64,000 nt of DNA from Flavobacteriales bacterium UBA852 (GTDB lineage Bacteria; Bacteroidota; Bacteroidia; Flavobacteriales_E; Vicingaceae): positions 1 to 64,000 of the forward strand of contig DBGO01000015.1 in NCBI GenBank assembly GCA_002295925.1. Reading direction: 5' to 3'. The notes below the pieces were generated by a model that had not been told where the DNA came from, did no database searches, and saw only the letters and a list, made by a program, of their open reading frames with translations. Positions 46,277 to 54,584 of the stretch are shown piece by piece (the first letter of the stretch is position 1; each line of letters begins with the position of its first letter). Both the position numbers and the translations under genes were made by a program.

Positions 46277-46663
46277 ATGGAAGTAGTAAACACTACAGGA
46301 AGAAGAAAAACCTCTGTTGCAAGAGTTTATGTTTCTAAAGGTAAAGGAAATATTACCGTAAACGGTAAAGATGCCAAAGAATATTTCAAAACTCCGGTTT
46401 TGTTATATAAATTAAATCAGCCGTTTTTGGTAACCGATACTTTAAACGAATATGACGTTAAAGTAAATGTTTACGGTGGCGGAATCACCGGACAAGCTGA
46501 GGCTATTCGTTTAGGTATTGCCCGTGCTTTAGAAAAAATCAATCCTGAATTTAGAGCGCTGATGAAACCCGAAAAACTTTTAACGCGTGACCCAAGAATG
46601 GTTGAGCGTAAGAAATACGGACAGAAGAAAGCGCGTAAGAAATTTCAATTTAGTAAACGTTAA
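46277..46663 (+). CDS. rpsI: 30S ribosomal protein S9
   Basis: A 128-residue ribosomal protein with GRRKTSVARVYVSKGKGNI, GGGITGQAEAIRLGIARAL and the basic C-terminal tail GQKKARKKFQFSKR that reaches the P-site tRNA. It is co-transcribed with rplM, the conserved L13-S9 pair. Confidence 0.98.
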   Translation: MEVVNTTGRRKTSVARVYVSKGKGNITVNGKDAKEYFKTPVLLYKLNQPFLVTDTLNEYDVKVNVYGGGITGQAEAIRLGIARALEKINPEFRALMKPEKLLTRDPRMVERKKYGQKKARKKFQFSKR

Positions 46664-46683
46664 TGGCGATTGTTTAGTATCTA

Positions 46684-46721
46684 AATTGTTGAGACTTCTC
46701 ATTGAGAACTACTCAACAATT
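46684..46721 (+). promoter_or_regulatory. Structured rpsB leader hairpin
   Basis: In the 96-base gap between rpsI and rpsB, AATTGTTGAG (46684-46693) pairs with CTCAACAATT (46712-46721), and inside it TTCTC pairs with GAGAA around ATT. No T-run follows, so it does not look like a terminator. It could be an RNA element that controls rpsB-tsf or a processing site. Confidence 0.6.
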
Positions 46722-46759
46722 GCCATTTACAGAATGTAAACAATTTAATAAAAACAAAA

Positions 46760-47542
46760 ATGGAAAAGCCAACTTTTGAAGAGTTATTGAAAGCAGGTGT
46801 GCACTTCGGACACCTTAAAAGAAAATGGAACCCTAATTTTGCTCCTTACGTATTTATGGAGCGCAACGGTATCCACATTATCGACTTAAACAAAACCATT
46901 GCAAAGTTAGAAGAAGCCCAAGCAGCTTTAAAACAAATTGCAAAATCAAACAAAAAAATTCTTTTTGTTGCTACTAAAAAACAAGCAAAAGATGTAGTAG
47001 CCGAAGCAGCTAAAAGTGTAAACATGCCTTATGTTACCGAGCGTTGGCCCGGAGGTATGCTAACCAACTTCAGTACTATTCGTAAAGCCATTCGTAAAAT
47101 GACACAAATCGATAAAATGGCTGAAGACGGTACTTTAAACACTTTGTCAAAAAGAGAAAGATTACAAATTGCACGTCAAAGACAAAAATTAGAGAAAAAC
47201 TTAGGAAGTATTGCCGATTTAACACGTATTCCTGCTGCTCTTTTTATCGTTGATATTAAAAAAGAACACATTGCTGTTAAAGAAGCAAAACGTTTAAATA
47301 TACCTACTTTTGCAATTGTAGATACCAATTCAAATCCAAACGACGTTGATTTCCCAATTCCTGCAAATGATGATGCTGCAAACTCTATCAAGGTTATCTT
47401 GAAATATGTAACGCAAGCTATCGAAGAAGGAATTCAAGAAAGAAAACAAGAGAAAGAAAAGCAAAAGGAGAAAAAAGCCGAAGCTCCTAAAGAAGAAGCT
47501 CCAAAAGCAGAAAAAGCTGAAGCTAAAGAAGAATCAAAATAA
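46760..47542 (+). CDS. rpsB: 30S ribosomal protein S2
   Basis: A 260-residue ribosomal protein with GVHFGHLKRKWNPNFAPYVF, TERWPGGMLTNF and PAALFIVDIKKEHIAVKEA. The C-terminal ~35 residues are a Lys/Glu/Ala-rich tail (QEKEKQKEKKAEAPKEEAP), longer than in E. coli. It is followed after 28 bases by tsf, the conserved S2/EF-Ts pair. Confidence 0.97.
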   Translation: MEKPTFEELLKAGVHFGHLKRKWNPNFAPYVFMERNGIHIIDLNKTIAKLEEAQAALKQIAKSNKKILFVATKKQAKDVVAEAAKSVNMPYVTERWPGGMLTNFSTIRKAIRKMTQIDKMAEDGTLNTLSKRERLQIARQRQKLEKNLGSIADLTRIPAALFIVDIKKEHIAVKEAKRLNIPTFAIVDTNSNPNDVDFPIPANDDAANSIKVILKYVTQAIEEGIQERKQEKEKQKEKKAEAPKEEAPKAEKAEAKEESK

Positions 47543-47570
47543 TATTGTTTAATCATTAAGAACTATAAAA

Positions 47571-48410
47571 ATGACAAAAATTAGCGCTGCCGAAGTAAAC
47601 AAATTAAGAAAAATGACCGGTTCAGGTATGATGGACTGTAAAAATGCCTTAGTAGAAGCTGAAGGAGATTTTGACAAAGCCATCGATATTCTTAGAAAAA
47701 AAGGTCAAAAAGTAGCTGCTAAACGTGGCGACCGTGAAGCTGCCGAAGGAGTTGTTTTAGCAGATGTTACTGCAGATAAAAAAACAGGTGTTTTAATCGC
47801 TTTGAACTGTGAAACTGACTTTGTTGCCAAAAATGAAGAGTTTTTTAATGTTGCCAAAAATATTTTAAATGCTGCATTAGAAAACAAGCCGGCAACAATT
47901 GAAGAGTTAAAAGCACTTAAATATCCTGGAAGCGATTTAACCATTGCTGAAAAAATTACCGAAGAGATTGGTAAAATTGGTGAAAAAATCGATATTTCGG
48001 CATACGAAATTATAAATGCAGATACAGTTGTGGCTTACAACCATCCCGGAAATAAATTAGCTACTATTGTTGGATTCAACAAAGAAGGAGATAAAATCGA
48101 AGAAGTTGGAAAACAAGTTGCTATGCAAGTTGCAGCAATGAATCCAATTGCAGTTAGCGAAGAAGGTGTTCCTGCCGATATTATCGAAAAAGAAATGGCT
48201 ATTGGCCGTGAGCAAGCTATTCAAGAAGGAAAACCTGAAAATATTGTAGATAAAATTGCTGAAGGTAAAGTGAAAAAATATTTGAAAGAAAACACTTTAT
48301 TGAATCAAGCATTTATCAGAGACAATAAATTAACCGTTGAGCAATTTTTATCGCAATCTGAAAACGGATTGACCGTTACAGAGTTTAAGCGAGTAATGAT
48401 TGGCGGATAA
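47571..48410 (+). CDS. tsf: Elongation factor Ts
   Basis: A 279-residue nucleotide-exchange factor for EF-Tu. Signs are VNKLRKMTGSGMMDCKNAL at the UBA-like N-terminus, the core TDFVAKNEEFFNVAKN and the C-terminal VEQFL region. It is co-transcribed with rpsB and closed by a hairpin terminator. Confidence 0.97.
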   Translation: MTKISAAEVNKLRKMTGSGMMDCKNALVEAEGDFDKAIDILRKKGQKVAAKRGDREAAEGVVLADVTADKKTGVLIALNCETDFVAKNEEFFNVAKNILNAALENKPATIEELKALKYPGSDLTIAEKITEEIGKIGEKIDISAYEIINADTVVAYNHPGNKLATIVGFNKEGDKIEEVGKQVAMQVAAMNPIAVSEEGVPADIIEKEMAIGREQAIQEGKPENIVDKIAEGKVKKYLKENTLLNQAFIRDNKLTVEQFLSQSENGLTVTEFKRVMIGG

Positions 48411-48422
48411 TCAAAATAATTG

Positions 48423-48457
48423 AAAAAAAAGCGAGAATAAACATTCTCGCTTTTTTT
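48423..48457 (+). terminator. rpsB-tsf terminator
   Basis: GCGAGAAT (48431-48438) pairs with ATTCTCGC (48443-48450), flanked by an A-run and seven T residues. Confidence 0.93.
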
Positions 48458-48487
48458 GTGCTTAATTTTACCAAAATCCACTTTAAA

Positions 48488-49195
48488 ATGAAATACAAAA
48501 GAATTTTATTAAAGCTTAGCGGTGAAGCGCTTATGGGCGATAAGCAATTTGGAATAGACAATAAGCGCTTACAACAGTATGCCGAAGAAATAAAAAAAGT
48601 TGTAGATAAAGGTGTTGAGGTTGCTATTGTTATTGGGGGAGGAAACATTTACCGAGGCATTCAAGCCGAAGAAGGAGGAATTGAACGCACACAAGGTGAT
48701 TATATGGGAATGCTTGCAACCGTTATCAACGGAATGGCCTTGCAATCTTCATTAGAGAACAATGGAATGAAAACCCGTTTGCTTTCGGCAATAGAGATGA
48801 AGCAAATTGCCGAACCTTTTATTCGTCGCCGTGCCGTGCGACACCTCGAAAAAGGCAGAGTGGTGATTTTTGGCGCAGGTACAGGGAACCCTTATTTTAC
48901 AACCGATACAGCCGCCAGTTTACGCGCTATTGAGATAGAAGCAGACGTAATATTAAAAGGCACCAGAGTGGATGGGATTTACACTGCTGACCCCGAAAAA
49001 GATGCCTCAGCCCAAAAATATGATACCATTACTTTTGATGAGGTTTACAAAAAAGGACTCAATGTAATGGATATGACTGCCTTTACATTATGTAACGAAA
49101 ATAAATTACCCATTATCGTATTTGATATGAATAAACCCGGAAATTTAGAGAAATTGGTTTCCGGCGAACAAGTAGGTACGTTAGTCGAGTTTTAG
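48488..49195 (+). CDS. pyrH: UMP kinase PyrH
   Basis: A 235-residue amino-acid-kinase-fold enzyme that phosphorylates UMP. Signs are RILLKLSGEALMG, AIVIGGGNIYRG, TGNPYFTTDTAASLRA and LKGTRVDGIYTADPEK. The ATG at 48488 is chosen because the frame's earlier ATG lies next to the tsf terminator T-run. frr follows after 44 bases. Confidence 0.97.
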   Translation: MKYKRILLKLSGEALMGDKQFGIDNKRLQQYAEEIKKVVDKGVEVAIVIGGGNIYRGIQAEEGGIERTQGDYMGMLATVINGMALQSSLENNGMKTRLLSAIEMKQIAEPFIRRRAVRHLEKGRVVIFGAGTGNPYFTTDTAASLRAIEIEADVILKGTRVDGIYTADPEKDASAQKYDTITFDEVYKKGLNVMDMTAFTLCNENKLPIIVFDMNKPGNLEKLVSGEQVGTLVEF

Positions 49196-49208
49196 CCACA
49201 ATTTTTAT

Positions 49209-49216
49209 TATATTTG
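49209..49216 (+). promoter_or_regulatory. Possible -7 element of frr
   Basis: TATATTTG, a perfect TAnnTTTG, 24 bases before the frr start. No matching TTG upstream at 17-19 bases, so it may be a weak internal promoter. Confidence 0.4.
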
Positions 49217-49239
49217 AAAGCATTTTAAAAAGTTGAACA

Positions 49240-49800
49240 ATGGAGGAATTAGATTTGATTTTTGATGAAGCCAAAGAAGCAATGGAAAAAGCATTGCATC
49301 ATTTAGAAAGCGAATTGCGAAAAATTAGAGCCGGAAAAGCTCATCCGATGATGTTGGAGAGTGTAAAGGTAGATTATTATGGCTCACTTGTTCCATTAAC
49401 ACAAGTTGCCAATGTCAATACTTTAGATGGACGAACGTTGACTGTTCAACCTTGGGAGAAAAAAATGTTGGACCCAATTGCTGCAGCCATTATGAATGCA
49501 AATTTGGGTTTAAACCCACAAAACAATGGAGAGGTGATTTTAATTAATATTCCGCCATTGACAGAAGAACGTCGTAAAGGGCTTGTAAAACAAGCAAAAG
49601 CAGAAGGCGAACATGCCAAAGTTGGTATTCGAAATGCACGTAAACACGCCAACGAGCAAATTAAAAAATTAAAAGACGAAGGTTTGTCGGAAGATGATAT
49701 GAAACGTGCTGAAGAAAAAGTACAAAAACTAACCGATGAATATGTTGCCAAAGTGGACAATTTGGTTGCTGCCAAAGAAAAAGATATTTTAACGGTTTAG
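49240..49800 (+). CDS. frr: Ribosome recycling factor
   Basis: A 186-residue factor that splits post-termination ribosomes with EF-G. Signs are LRKIRAGKAHPMMLESVKVDYYG, NVNTLDGRTLTVQPWEKKML and RRKGLVKQAKAEGEHAKVGIRNARK. The gene order pyrH-frr is conserved among bacteria. Confidence 0.97.
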   Translation: MEELDLIFDEAKEAMEKALHHLESELRKIRAGKAHPMMLESVKVDYYGSLVPLTQVANVNTLDGRTLTVQPWEKKMLDPIAAAIMNANLGLNPQNNGEVILINIPPLTEERRKGLVKQAKAEGEHAKVGIRNARKHANEQIKKLKDEGLSEDDMKRAEEKVQKLTDEYVAKVDNLVAAKEKDILTV

Positions 49801-49825
49801 TATTAAACGGTTATATTTTGAGGAT

Positions 49826-49858
49826 AAAAAAACTCCTGTAAATTTTACAGGATTTTTT
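49826..49858 (+). terminator. frr terminator
   Basis: TCCTGTAAA pairs with TTTACAGGA around a single base or short loop, flanked by A- and T-runs. Confidence 0.9.
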
Positions 49859-49878
49859 AGTTATATAGAGAAATTATT

Positions 49879-50550
49879 TTATTCCTCACTTACATTCAGG
49901 TTTTCTGTAGCATTAGTCTGTTCTTCTTCAATAAAATTACTTTTAAAAGTTTCTTTTCGATAAAAAATCAAAATGATGGCTATACCAACCGAAATTGCGG
50001 CATCGGCAAAGTTAAAAACGGGTCTGAAAAAGATAAAATGCTCACCACCCCAAATTGGGAACCAGTCGGGGAAATAGCCCTCTACAAGTGGAAAATAAAA
50101 CATATCTACCACTCTGCCGTGCAAAAAAGAACCATAACCACCTTCGGGGGGGAAAAGTTCTGCCACTTGACCAAAGCTGTCATTAAAAATCATTCCGTAA
50201 AAAGCACTGTCTATTACATTGCCTATTGCTCCGGCAAATATCAATGCAATACTTATTTTGTATCCTTTGGGAACATAATTGGGTAATTTGTATAAGTAAT
50301 AGCCAATACCGGCGATGGCTACAATTCTGAATAAACTTAAAAACAATTTACCGTATGAGCCACCAAATTCAAAGCCAAATGCCATTCCCGGGTTTTCTAC
50401 AAAATGAATTTGAAACCAATCGCCCAACACGTTGAAGCCCGTGCCCAACATTAAGTGGGTTTTTACCCATATTTTTATGGCTTGGTCAATGAATAATACG
50501 GTAAAAATTATAAATAACGGATGCGTGATGATTTCTTTAAACTTCTTCAT
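49879..50550 (-). CDS. lspA: Lipoprotein signal peptidase LspA (signal peptidase II)
   Basis: A 223-residue inner-membrane aspartyl protease that removes lipoprotein signal peptides. The catalytic Asp residues are in GAIGNVIDSAFYG and VFNFADAAISVG; NPGMAFGFEF is also typical. The start at 50550 (MKKFKEIITHP) is chosen over an ATG seven codons upstream. The protein is longer than E. coli LspA, with an insertion before the second Asp motif (PLVEGYFPDWFPIWG), which from memory is common in Bacteroidota. It serves lipoproteins such as the GldH encoded at 57064. Confidence 0.95.
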   Translation of the reverse strand: MKKFKEIITHPLFIIFTVLFIDQAIKIWVKTHLMLGTGFNVLGDWFQIHFVENPGMAFGFEFGGSYGKLFLSLFRIVAIAGIGYYLYKLPNYVPKGYKISIALIFAGAIGNVIDSAFYGMIFNDSFGQVAELFPPEGGYGSFLHGRVVDMFYFPLVEGYFPDWFPIWGGEHFIFFRPVFNFADAAISVGIAIILIFYRKETFKSNFIEEEQTNATENLNVSEE

Positions 50551-50560
50551 TTTAGATAAG

Positions 50561-50595
50561 AAAAAAAGCAATACGAAATGTTCGATTGCTTTTTT
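50561..50595 (-). terminator. Terminator between the DksA-like gene and lspA
   Basis: AAAGCAAT and CGAA pair with TTCG and ATTGCTTT around ATG, with one bulged A and A/T-runs on both sides. It separates the DksA-like gene from lspA, so lspA probably has its own promoter. Confidence 0.85.
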
Positions 50596-50616
50596 AAGGC
50601 TTCATTAATGTACGGA

Positions 50617-50997
50617 TTATTTATTCATTTGCTCTTTTGCTTCAACTGTAAGTGTTGCATGCGGAACGGCTCTTAATCGTTCTTTTGGGATAAGTTTTCC
50701 CGTTACACGGCAAATGCCGTAGGTTTTGTTTTCGATACGTACCAAAGCATTTTGCAAATGCTGAATAAATTTCTCTTGTCGTGCAGCCAATTGAGCTAAT
50801 TCTTCTCTTGACATAGTTTCCGAACCGTCTTCCATCATTTTAAATGTAGGCGATGTATCATCGGTGCCAAAATCGTCTTTGTGCGACAGTTGGTCGCGAA
50901 GTGCACGTAAATTTTCTTGGGCTTCTTTTATCTTTTTTTCGATTAGTTCTTTAAACTCTTGAAGCTCTTCATCCGAATATCTTGTTTTTTCTGACAT
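50617..50997 (-). CDS. DksA/TraR-like protein without the zinc cysteines
   Basis: A 126-residue protein with the DksA coiled-coil layout (ELIEKKIKEAQENLRALRDQL, LAARQEKFIQHLQNALVRIENKTYG). In the zinc-finger region (YGICRVTGKLIPKERLRAVP) only one of the four Cys residues remains, so zinc binding is unlikely. This form is seen in other Bacteroidota as far as I recall. It may bind RNA polymerase's secondary channel. It starts just upstream of lspA and 4 bases after the ileS stop is passed. Confidence 0.85.
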   Translation of the reverse strand: MSEKTRYSDEELQEFKELIEKKIKEAQENLRALRDQLSHKDDFGTDDTSPTFKMMEDGSETMSREELAQLAARQEKFIQHLQNALVRIENKTYGICRVTGKLIPKERLRAVPHATLTVEAKEQMNK

Positions 50998-51001
50998 AAT
51001 T

Positions 51002-54000
51002 TTAAGCTTTTTCCAGTGTAATATTAGTTTTTATTTCATTATCTAAATCAACGGTAATTCCATTATTTTGTTGCAATTCCGGTAATAATTCTATATCGGT
51101 TGCCAATGTTTCGGAACAAATATAATCTTTATTGTTTAAAATAGCGTTATTTATTGCGTCGTGTTGTTTTATTTTTAATATGATTTTGTCGGTAACATCT
51201 AAACCGCTGTCTTTACGTAAGTTTTGAATACGATTGATGAACTCGCGTGCAATTCCTTCTTCTTTCAGTTTTTCTGTAATGGTTATATCCAATGCAACGG
51301 TTATTCCGTTTTCGGTCATTACCAGCCAGCCGGGAATGTCTTGTGTAGAGATTTCCACATCGTCTTTGGTTAAGGTAATGGTATTGCCTTCTACTTCGAG
51401 TTCTATTTTACCTTCTTTTTCCAATTGGTTGATTTGCTCTTGCGAAAGTTGGTTTACTTTTGCCGCAATGGCTTTCATCAATTTACCGTATTTTGGTCCC
51501 AACACCTTAAAGTTTGGTTTTATTTGCTTTACCAAAACGCCGGTGTCTTCCAAATATTCAAGTTCTTTTACGTTTACTTCCGATAAAATTAATTTTTCTA
51601 CATCTTGCAACTGACGTTTAAAAGTAGGGTCTAAAATAGGTACCATTATTTTTTGCAATGGCTGACGCACTTTTATACCTTCTTTTTTGCGTAAGCTCAA
51701 TATCATTGAAGAAATTTTTTGAGCAATATCCATTCGTTGTTCCAAATCGAGGTCTATGCACGATTCATTTTCTTTTGGAAAATTGGCCAAGTGTACCGAT
51801 TCGGTATTACCCTTTTGTGTTACAGATGTTAAGTCTGAATAAAGTTTATCCATGTAAAACGGCGCAATAGGTGCCGACAATCGGGCAATGGTTTCCAAAC
51901 AAGTGTATAAAGTTTGATAAGCGGAAACTTTATCAGCTGAATATTCACCTTTCCAAAAACGGCGGCGACATAAGCGGACATACCAGTTGCTCAATTGGTC
52001 GATGGTGAATTCTTGTATCAATCTGCCGGCACGTGTAGGTTCATATTCGTTGTATTCCTGATGGACATTTTTTATCAATGTATTTAATTTGGATAAAATC
52101 CAGCGGTCTATTTCGGGACGTTTTTCGTAAGCAATGTCATCTTCGGCATACGTAAACCCGTCGATGTTGGCGTAAAGGGCAAAAAAACCATAGGTGTTAT
52201 AAAGTGTGCCGAAAAATTTACGTTGTACTTCTACAATTCCGTCAATATCAAATTTAAGGTTATCCCAAGGTTGAGCATTGGTAATCATATACCAGCGCGT
52301 AGCATCGGGTCCGTATTTTTCGAGCGTTTCAAATGGGTCAACGGCATTGCCCAGCCGTTTAGACATTTTGTGTCCGTTTTTATCCAATACCAAACCGTTT
52401 GACATTACATTTTTATATGCTACCGAATCAAAAACCATGGTAGCAATGGCGTGTAAGGTAAAGAACCATCCGCGGGTTTGGTCAACTCCTTCGGCAATGA
52501 AATCCGCAGGGAAAAATTTTCGTTCGTCAATCAATTCTTTGTTTTCAAACGGATAATGCCATTGTGCATAAGGCATTGAGCCGGAATCAAACCAAACATC
52601 AATCAAATCGGGTTCGCGATACATTGGTTTTCCGCTTTCGCTCACCAAAATAATGTCATCTACAATGTGTTTATGAATATCAAATTGGTTGTAATGCTCT
52701 TCGGATTCGTCTTGCGGGTTAAAATCGGCAAAAGGATTTTCGTTCATCAATCCTTTGTCAACCGCTTTTTGACATTCTTCTTTTAATTGAGCCAAAGAAC
52801 CGATACATTTTTCTTCCGAACCGTCTTCGGTGCGCCAAATAGGAATAGGAATTCCCCAATAACGCGAACGGGATAAATTCCAATCGTTCAGGTTTTCCAA
52901 CCAATTGCCAAAACGACCTGTTCCGGTACTTTCGGGTTTCCAGTTAATGGTTTTGTTCAGTTCAATCATTCGCTCTTTTACAGCAGTAGTTTTAATAAAC
53001 CACGAATCGAGCGGATAGTAAAGTACAGGTTTGTCTGTACGCCAACAATGCGGATAGCTGTGTTTGTATTTTTCTACCTTAAAGGCTTTGTTTTCTTCTT
53101 TCAGTTTGATGGCTATTTCAACATCAACCGACTTTTCGGGGGCTTCGTCTTCGGCGTAATACTCGTTTTTCACATATTTCCCGGCAAATTCGCCCATTTC
53201 GGGTCTAAATTTACCTTGTAAATCTACCAACGGAACAGGATTTCCGTTTTCATCCAAAACCAACATTGGCGGGACACCGGCTTCTTTGGCAACTCGCGCA
53301 TCGTCGGCACCAAAGGTCGGTGCAATGTGAACAATACCGGTACCGTCTTCGGTTGTAACAAAATCTCCCTGAATTACCCTAAACGCATTATCTGCATCTT
53401 GATAGGGCTGAGCATAAGGCAATAATTGTTCGTATTTTATTCCAATCAATTCTTCGCCTTTAATATCAGCCATCAATACACCAACAGGTTTCTTTTTTGA
53501 CTTTTTGTCATAATATTTTTCAAATTCTTCACTTAATAATAGTTTCGGTAAAACTTCTTCGACTTTAAAATATCTTTTTGGATTTGTAATTTTATCTTCA
53601 ATAATCTCATCTTCCTCTGTTATTAAATCTGCGTCATTATTGAATAATCTATTAAAGGCATCACTGGCAATAATTACAAATTCTGGTTTTTTAGTATAAG
53701 GGTTTAGAGTGCCAACAATTGAATAAGGTATATTCGGATTTACAGCCAATGCCGTGTTAGATGGTAAGGTCCAAGGTGTGGTTGTCCAAGCCAATAAATA
53801 CAAATTGTCGCCATAAGGTTTTAGTGTTTCTGGCAAACTGTCTTTAATGGCTTTAAACTGCGCTATTACGGTTGTGTCCGTTACATCTCGATAGCATCCG
53901 GGTTGGTTAAGTTCGTGTGAGCTTAATCCTGTGCCGGCTTTGGGTGAGTAGGGTTGAATGGTGTATCCTTTGTAGAGCAATCCTTTATTGTAAATTTGGC

Positions 54001-54490
54001 TCAACAACCACCAAACGGTTTCCATATATTTGGTGTGGTAGGTAACATACGGATGTTCCATATCTACCCAATAGCCCATTTTTTTTGTCAAATCATTCCA
54101 CACATCGGTGTAGCGCATTACGGCTTTTTTACACGCTTCGTTATACTCGGCTACCGATATTTTTTTGCCAATATCTTCTTTTGTGATACCTAATTCTTTT
54201 TCAACGCCCAATTCAACCGGTAACCCGTGAGTATCCCAGCCGGCTTTTCGGTAAACCTGATAGCCGTCCATTGTTTTAAAACGGCAAAATAAATCTTTAA
54301 TGGTGCGCGCCATTACGTGGTGAATACCCGGTAACCCGTTTGCCGAAGGCGGACCTTCGTAAAAAACAAATTGTGGATTTCCTTCGCGGGTTTCGATACT
54401 TTTTTCGAAAGTATTGTTGTTATCCCATTTTTCTAATATTTCTTTGGCAACAGCCGATAAATTCAACTGTTTATATTCAGGGTATTTCAT
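51002..54490 (-). CDS. ileS: Isoleucyl-tRNA synthetase
   Basis: A 1162-residue class I synthetase. It has the HIGH-type motif in PSANGLPGIHHVMARTIK, the editing domain (LLAWTTTPWTLPSNTALAV, GTGIVHIAPTFGADDARVA), the KMSKS motif in GHKMSKRLGNAVDPFE, and a long C-terminal anticodon-binding part. The length and features fit the eukaryote-like IleS type found in several bacteria, which lacks the C-terminal zinc cysteines of the E. coli enzyme. It is followed by the DksA-like gene after 4 bases. Confidence 0.97.
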   Translation of the reverse strand: MKYPEYKQLNLSAVAKEILEKWDNNNTFEKSIETREGNPQFVFYEGPPSANGLPGIHHVMARTIKDLFCRFKTMDGYQVYRKAGWDTHGLPVELGVEKELGITKEDIGKKISVAEYNEACKKAVMRYTDVWNDLTKKMGYWVDMEHPYVTYHTKYMETVWWLLSQIYNKGLLYKGYTIQPYSPKAGTGLSSHELNQPGCYRDVTDTTVIAQFKAIKDSLPETLKPYGDNLYLLAWTTTPWTLPSNTALAVNPNIPYSIVGTLNPYTKKPEFVIIASDAFNRLFNNDADLITEEDEIIEDKITNPKRYFKVEEVLPKLLLSEEFEKYYDKKSKKKPVGVLMADIKGEELIGIKYEQLLPYAQPYQDADNAFRVIQGDFVTTEDGTGIVHIAPTFGADDARVAKEAGVPPMLVLDENGNPVPLVDLQGKFRPEMGEFAGKYVKNEYYAEDEAPEKSVDVEIAIKLKEENKAFKVEKYKHSYPHCWRTDKPVLYYPLDSWFIKTTAVKERMIELNKTINWKPESTGTGRFGNWLENLNDWNLSRSRYWGIPIPIWRTEDGSEEKCIGSLAQLKEECQKAVDKGLMNENPFADFNPQDESEEHYNQFDIHKHIVDDIILVSESGKPMYREPDLIDVWFDSGSMPYAQWHYPFENKELIDERKFFPADFIAEGVDQTRGWFFTLHAIATMVFDSVAYKNVMSNGLVLDKNGHKMSKRLGNAVDPFETLEKYGPDATRWYMITNAQPWDNLKFDIDGIVEVQRKFFGTLYNTYGFFALYANIDGFTYAEDDIAYEKRPEIDRWILSKLNTLIKNVHQEYNEYEPTRAGRLIQEFTIDQLSNWYVRLCRRRFWKGEYSADKVSAYQTLYTCLETIARLSAPIAPFYMDKLYSDLTSVTQKGNTESVHLANFPKENESCIDLDLEQRMDIAQKISSMILSLRKKEGIKVRQPLQKIMVPILDPTFKRQLQDVEKLILSEVNVKELEYLEDTGVLVKQIKPNFKVLGPKYGKLMKAIAAKVNQLSQEQINQLEKEGKIELEVEGNTITLTKDDVEISTQDIPGWLVMTENGITVALDITITEKLKEEGIAREFINRIQNLRKDSGLDVTDKIILKIKQHDAINNAILNNKDYICSETLATDIELLPELQQNNGITVDLDNEIKTNITLEKA

Positions 54491-54584
54491 TATTGTGAAT
54501 TTTTATAGCGGCAAAGGTATCAAAAAGCCGTTAATTTATTGATTTTAATATTCTTTTTGCGTGAATACCAAAAGGATAATTCTT

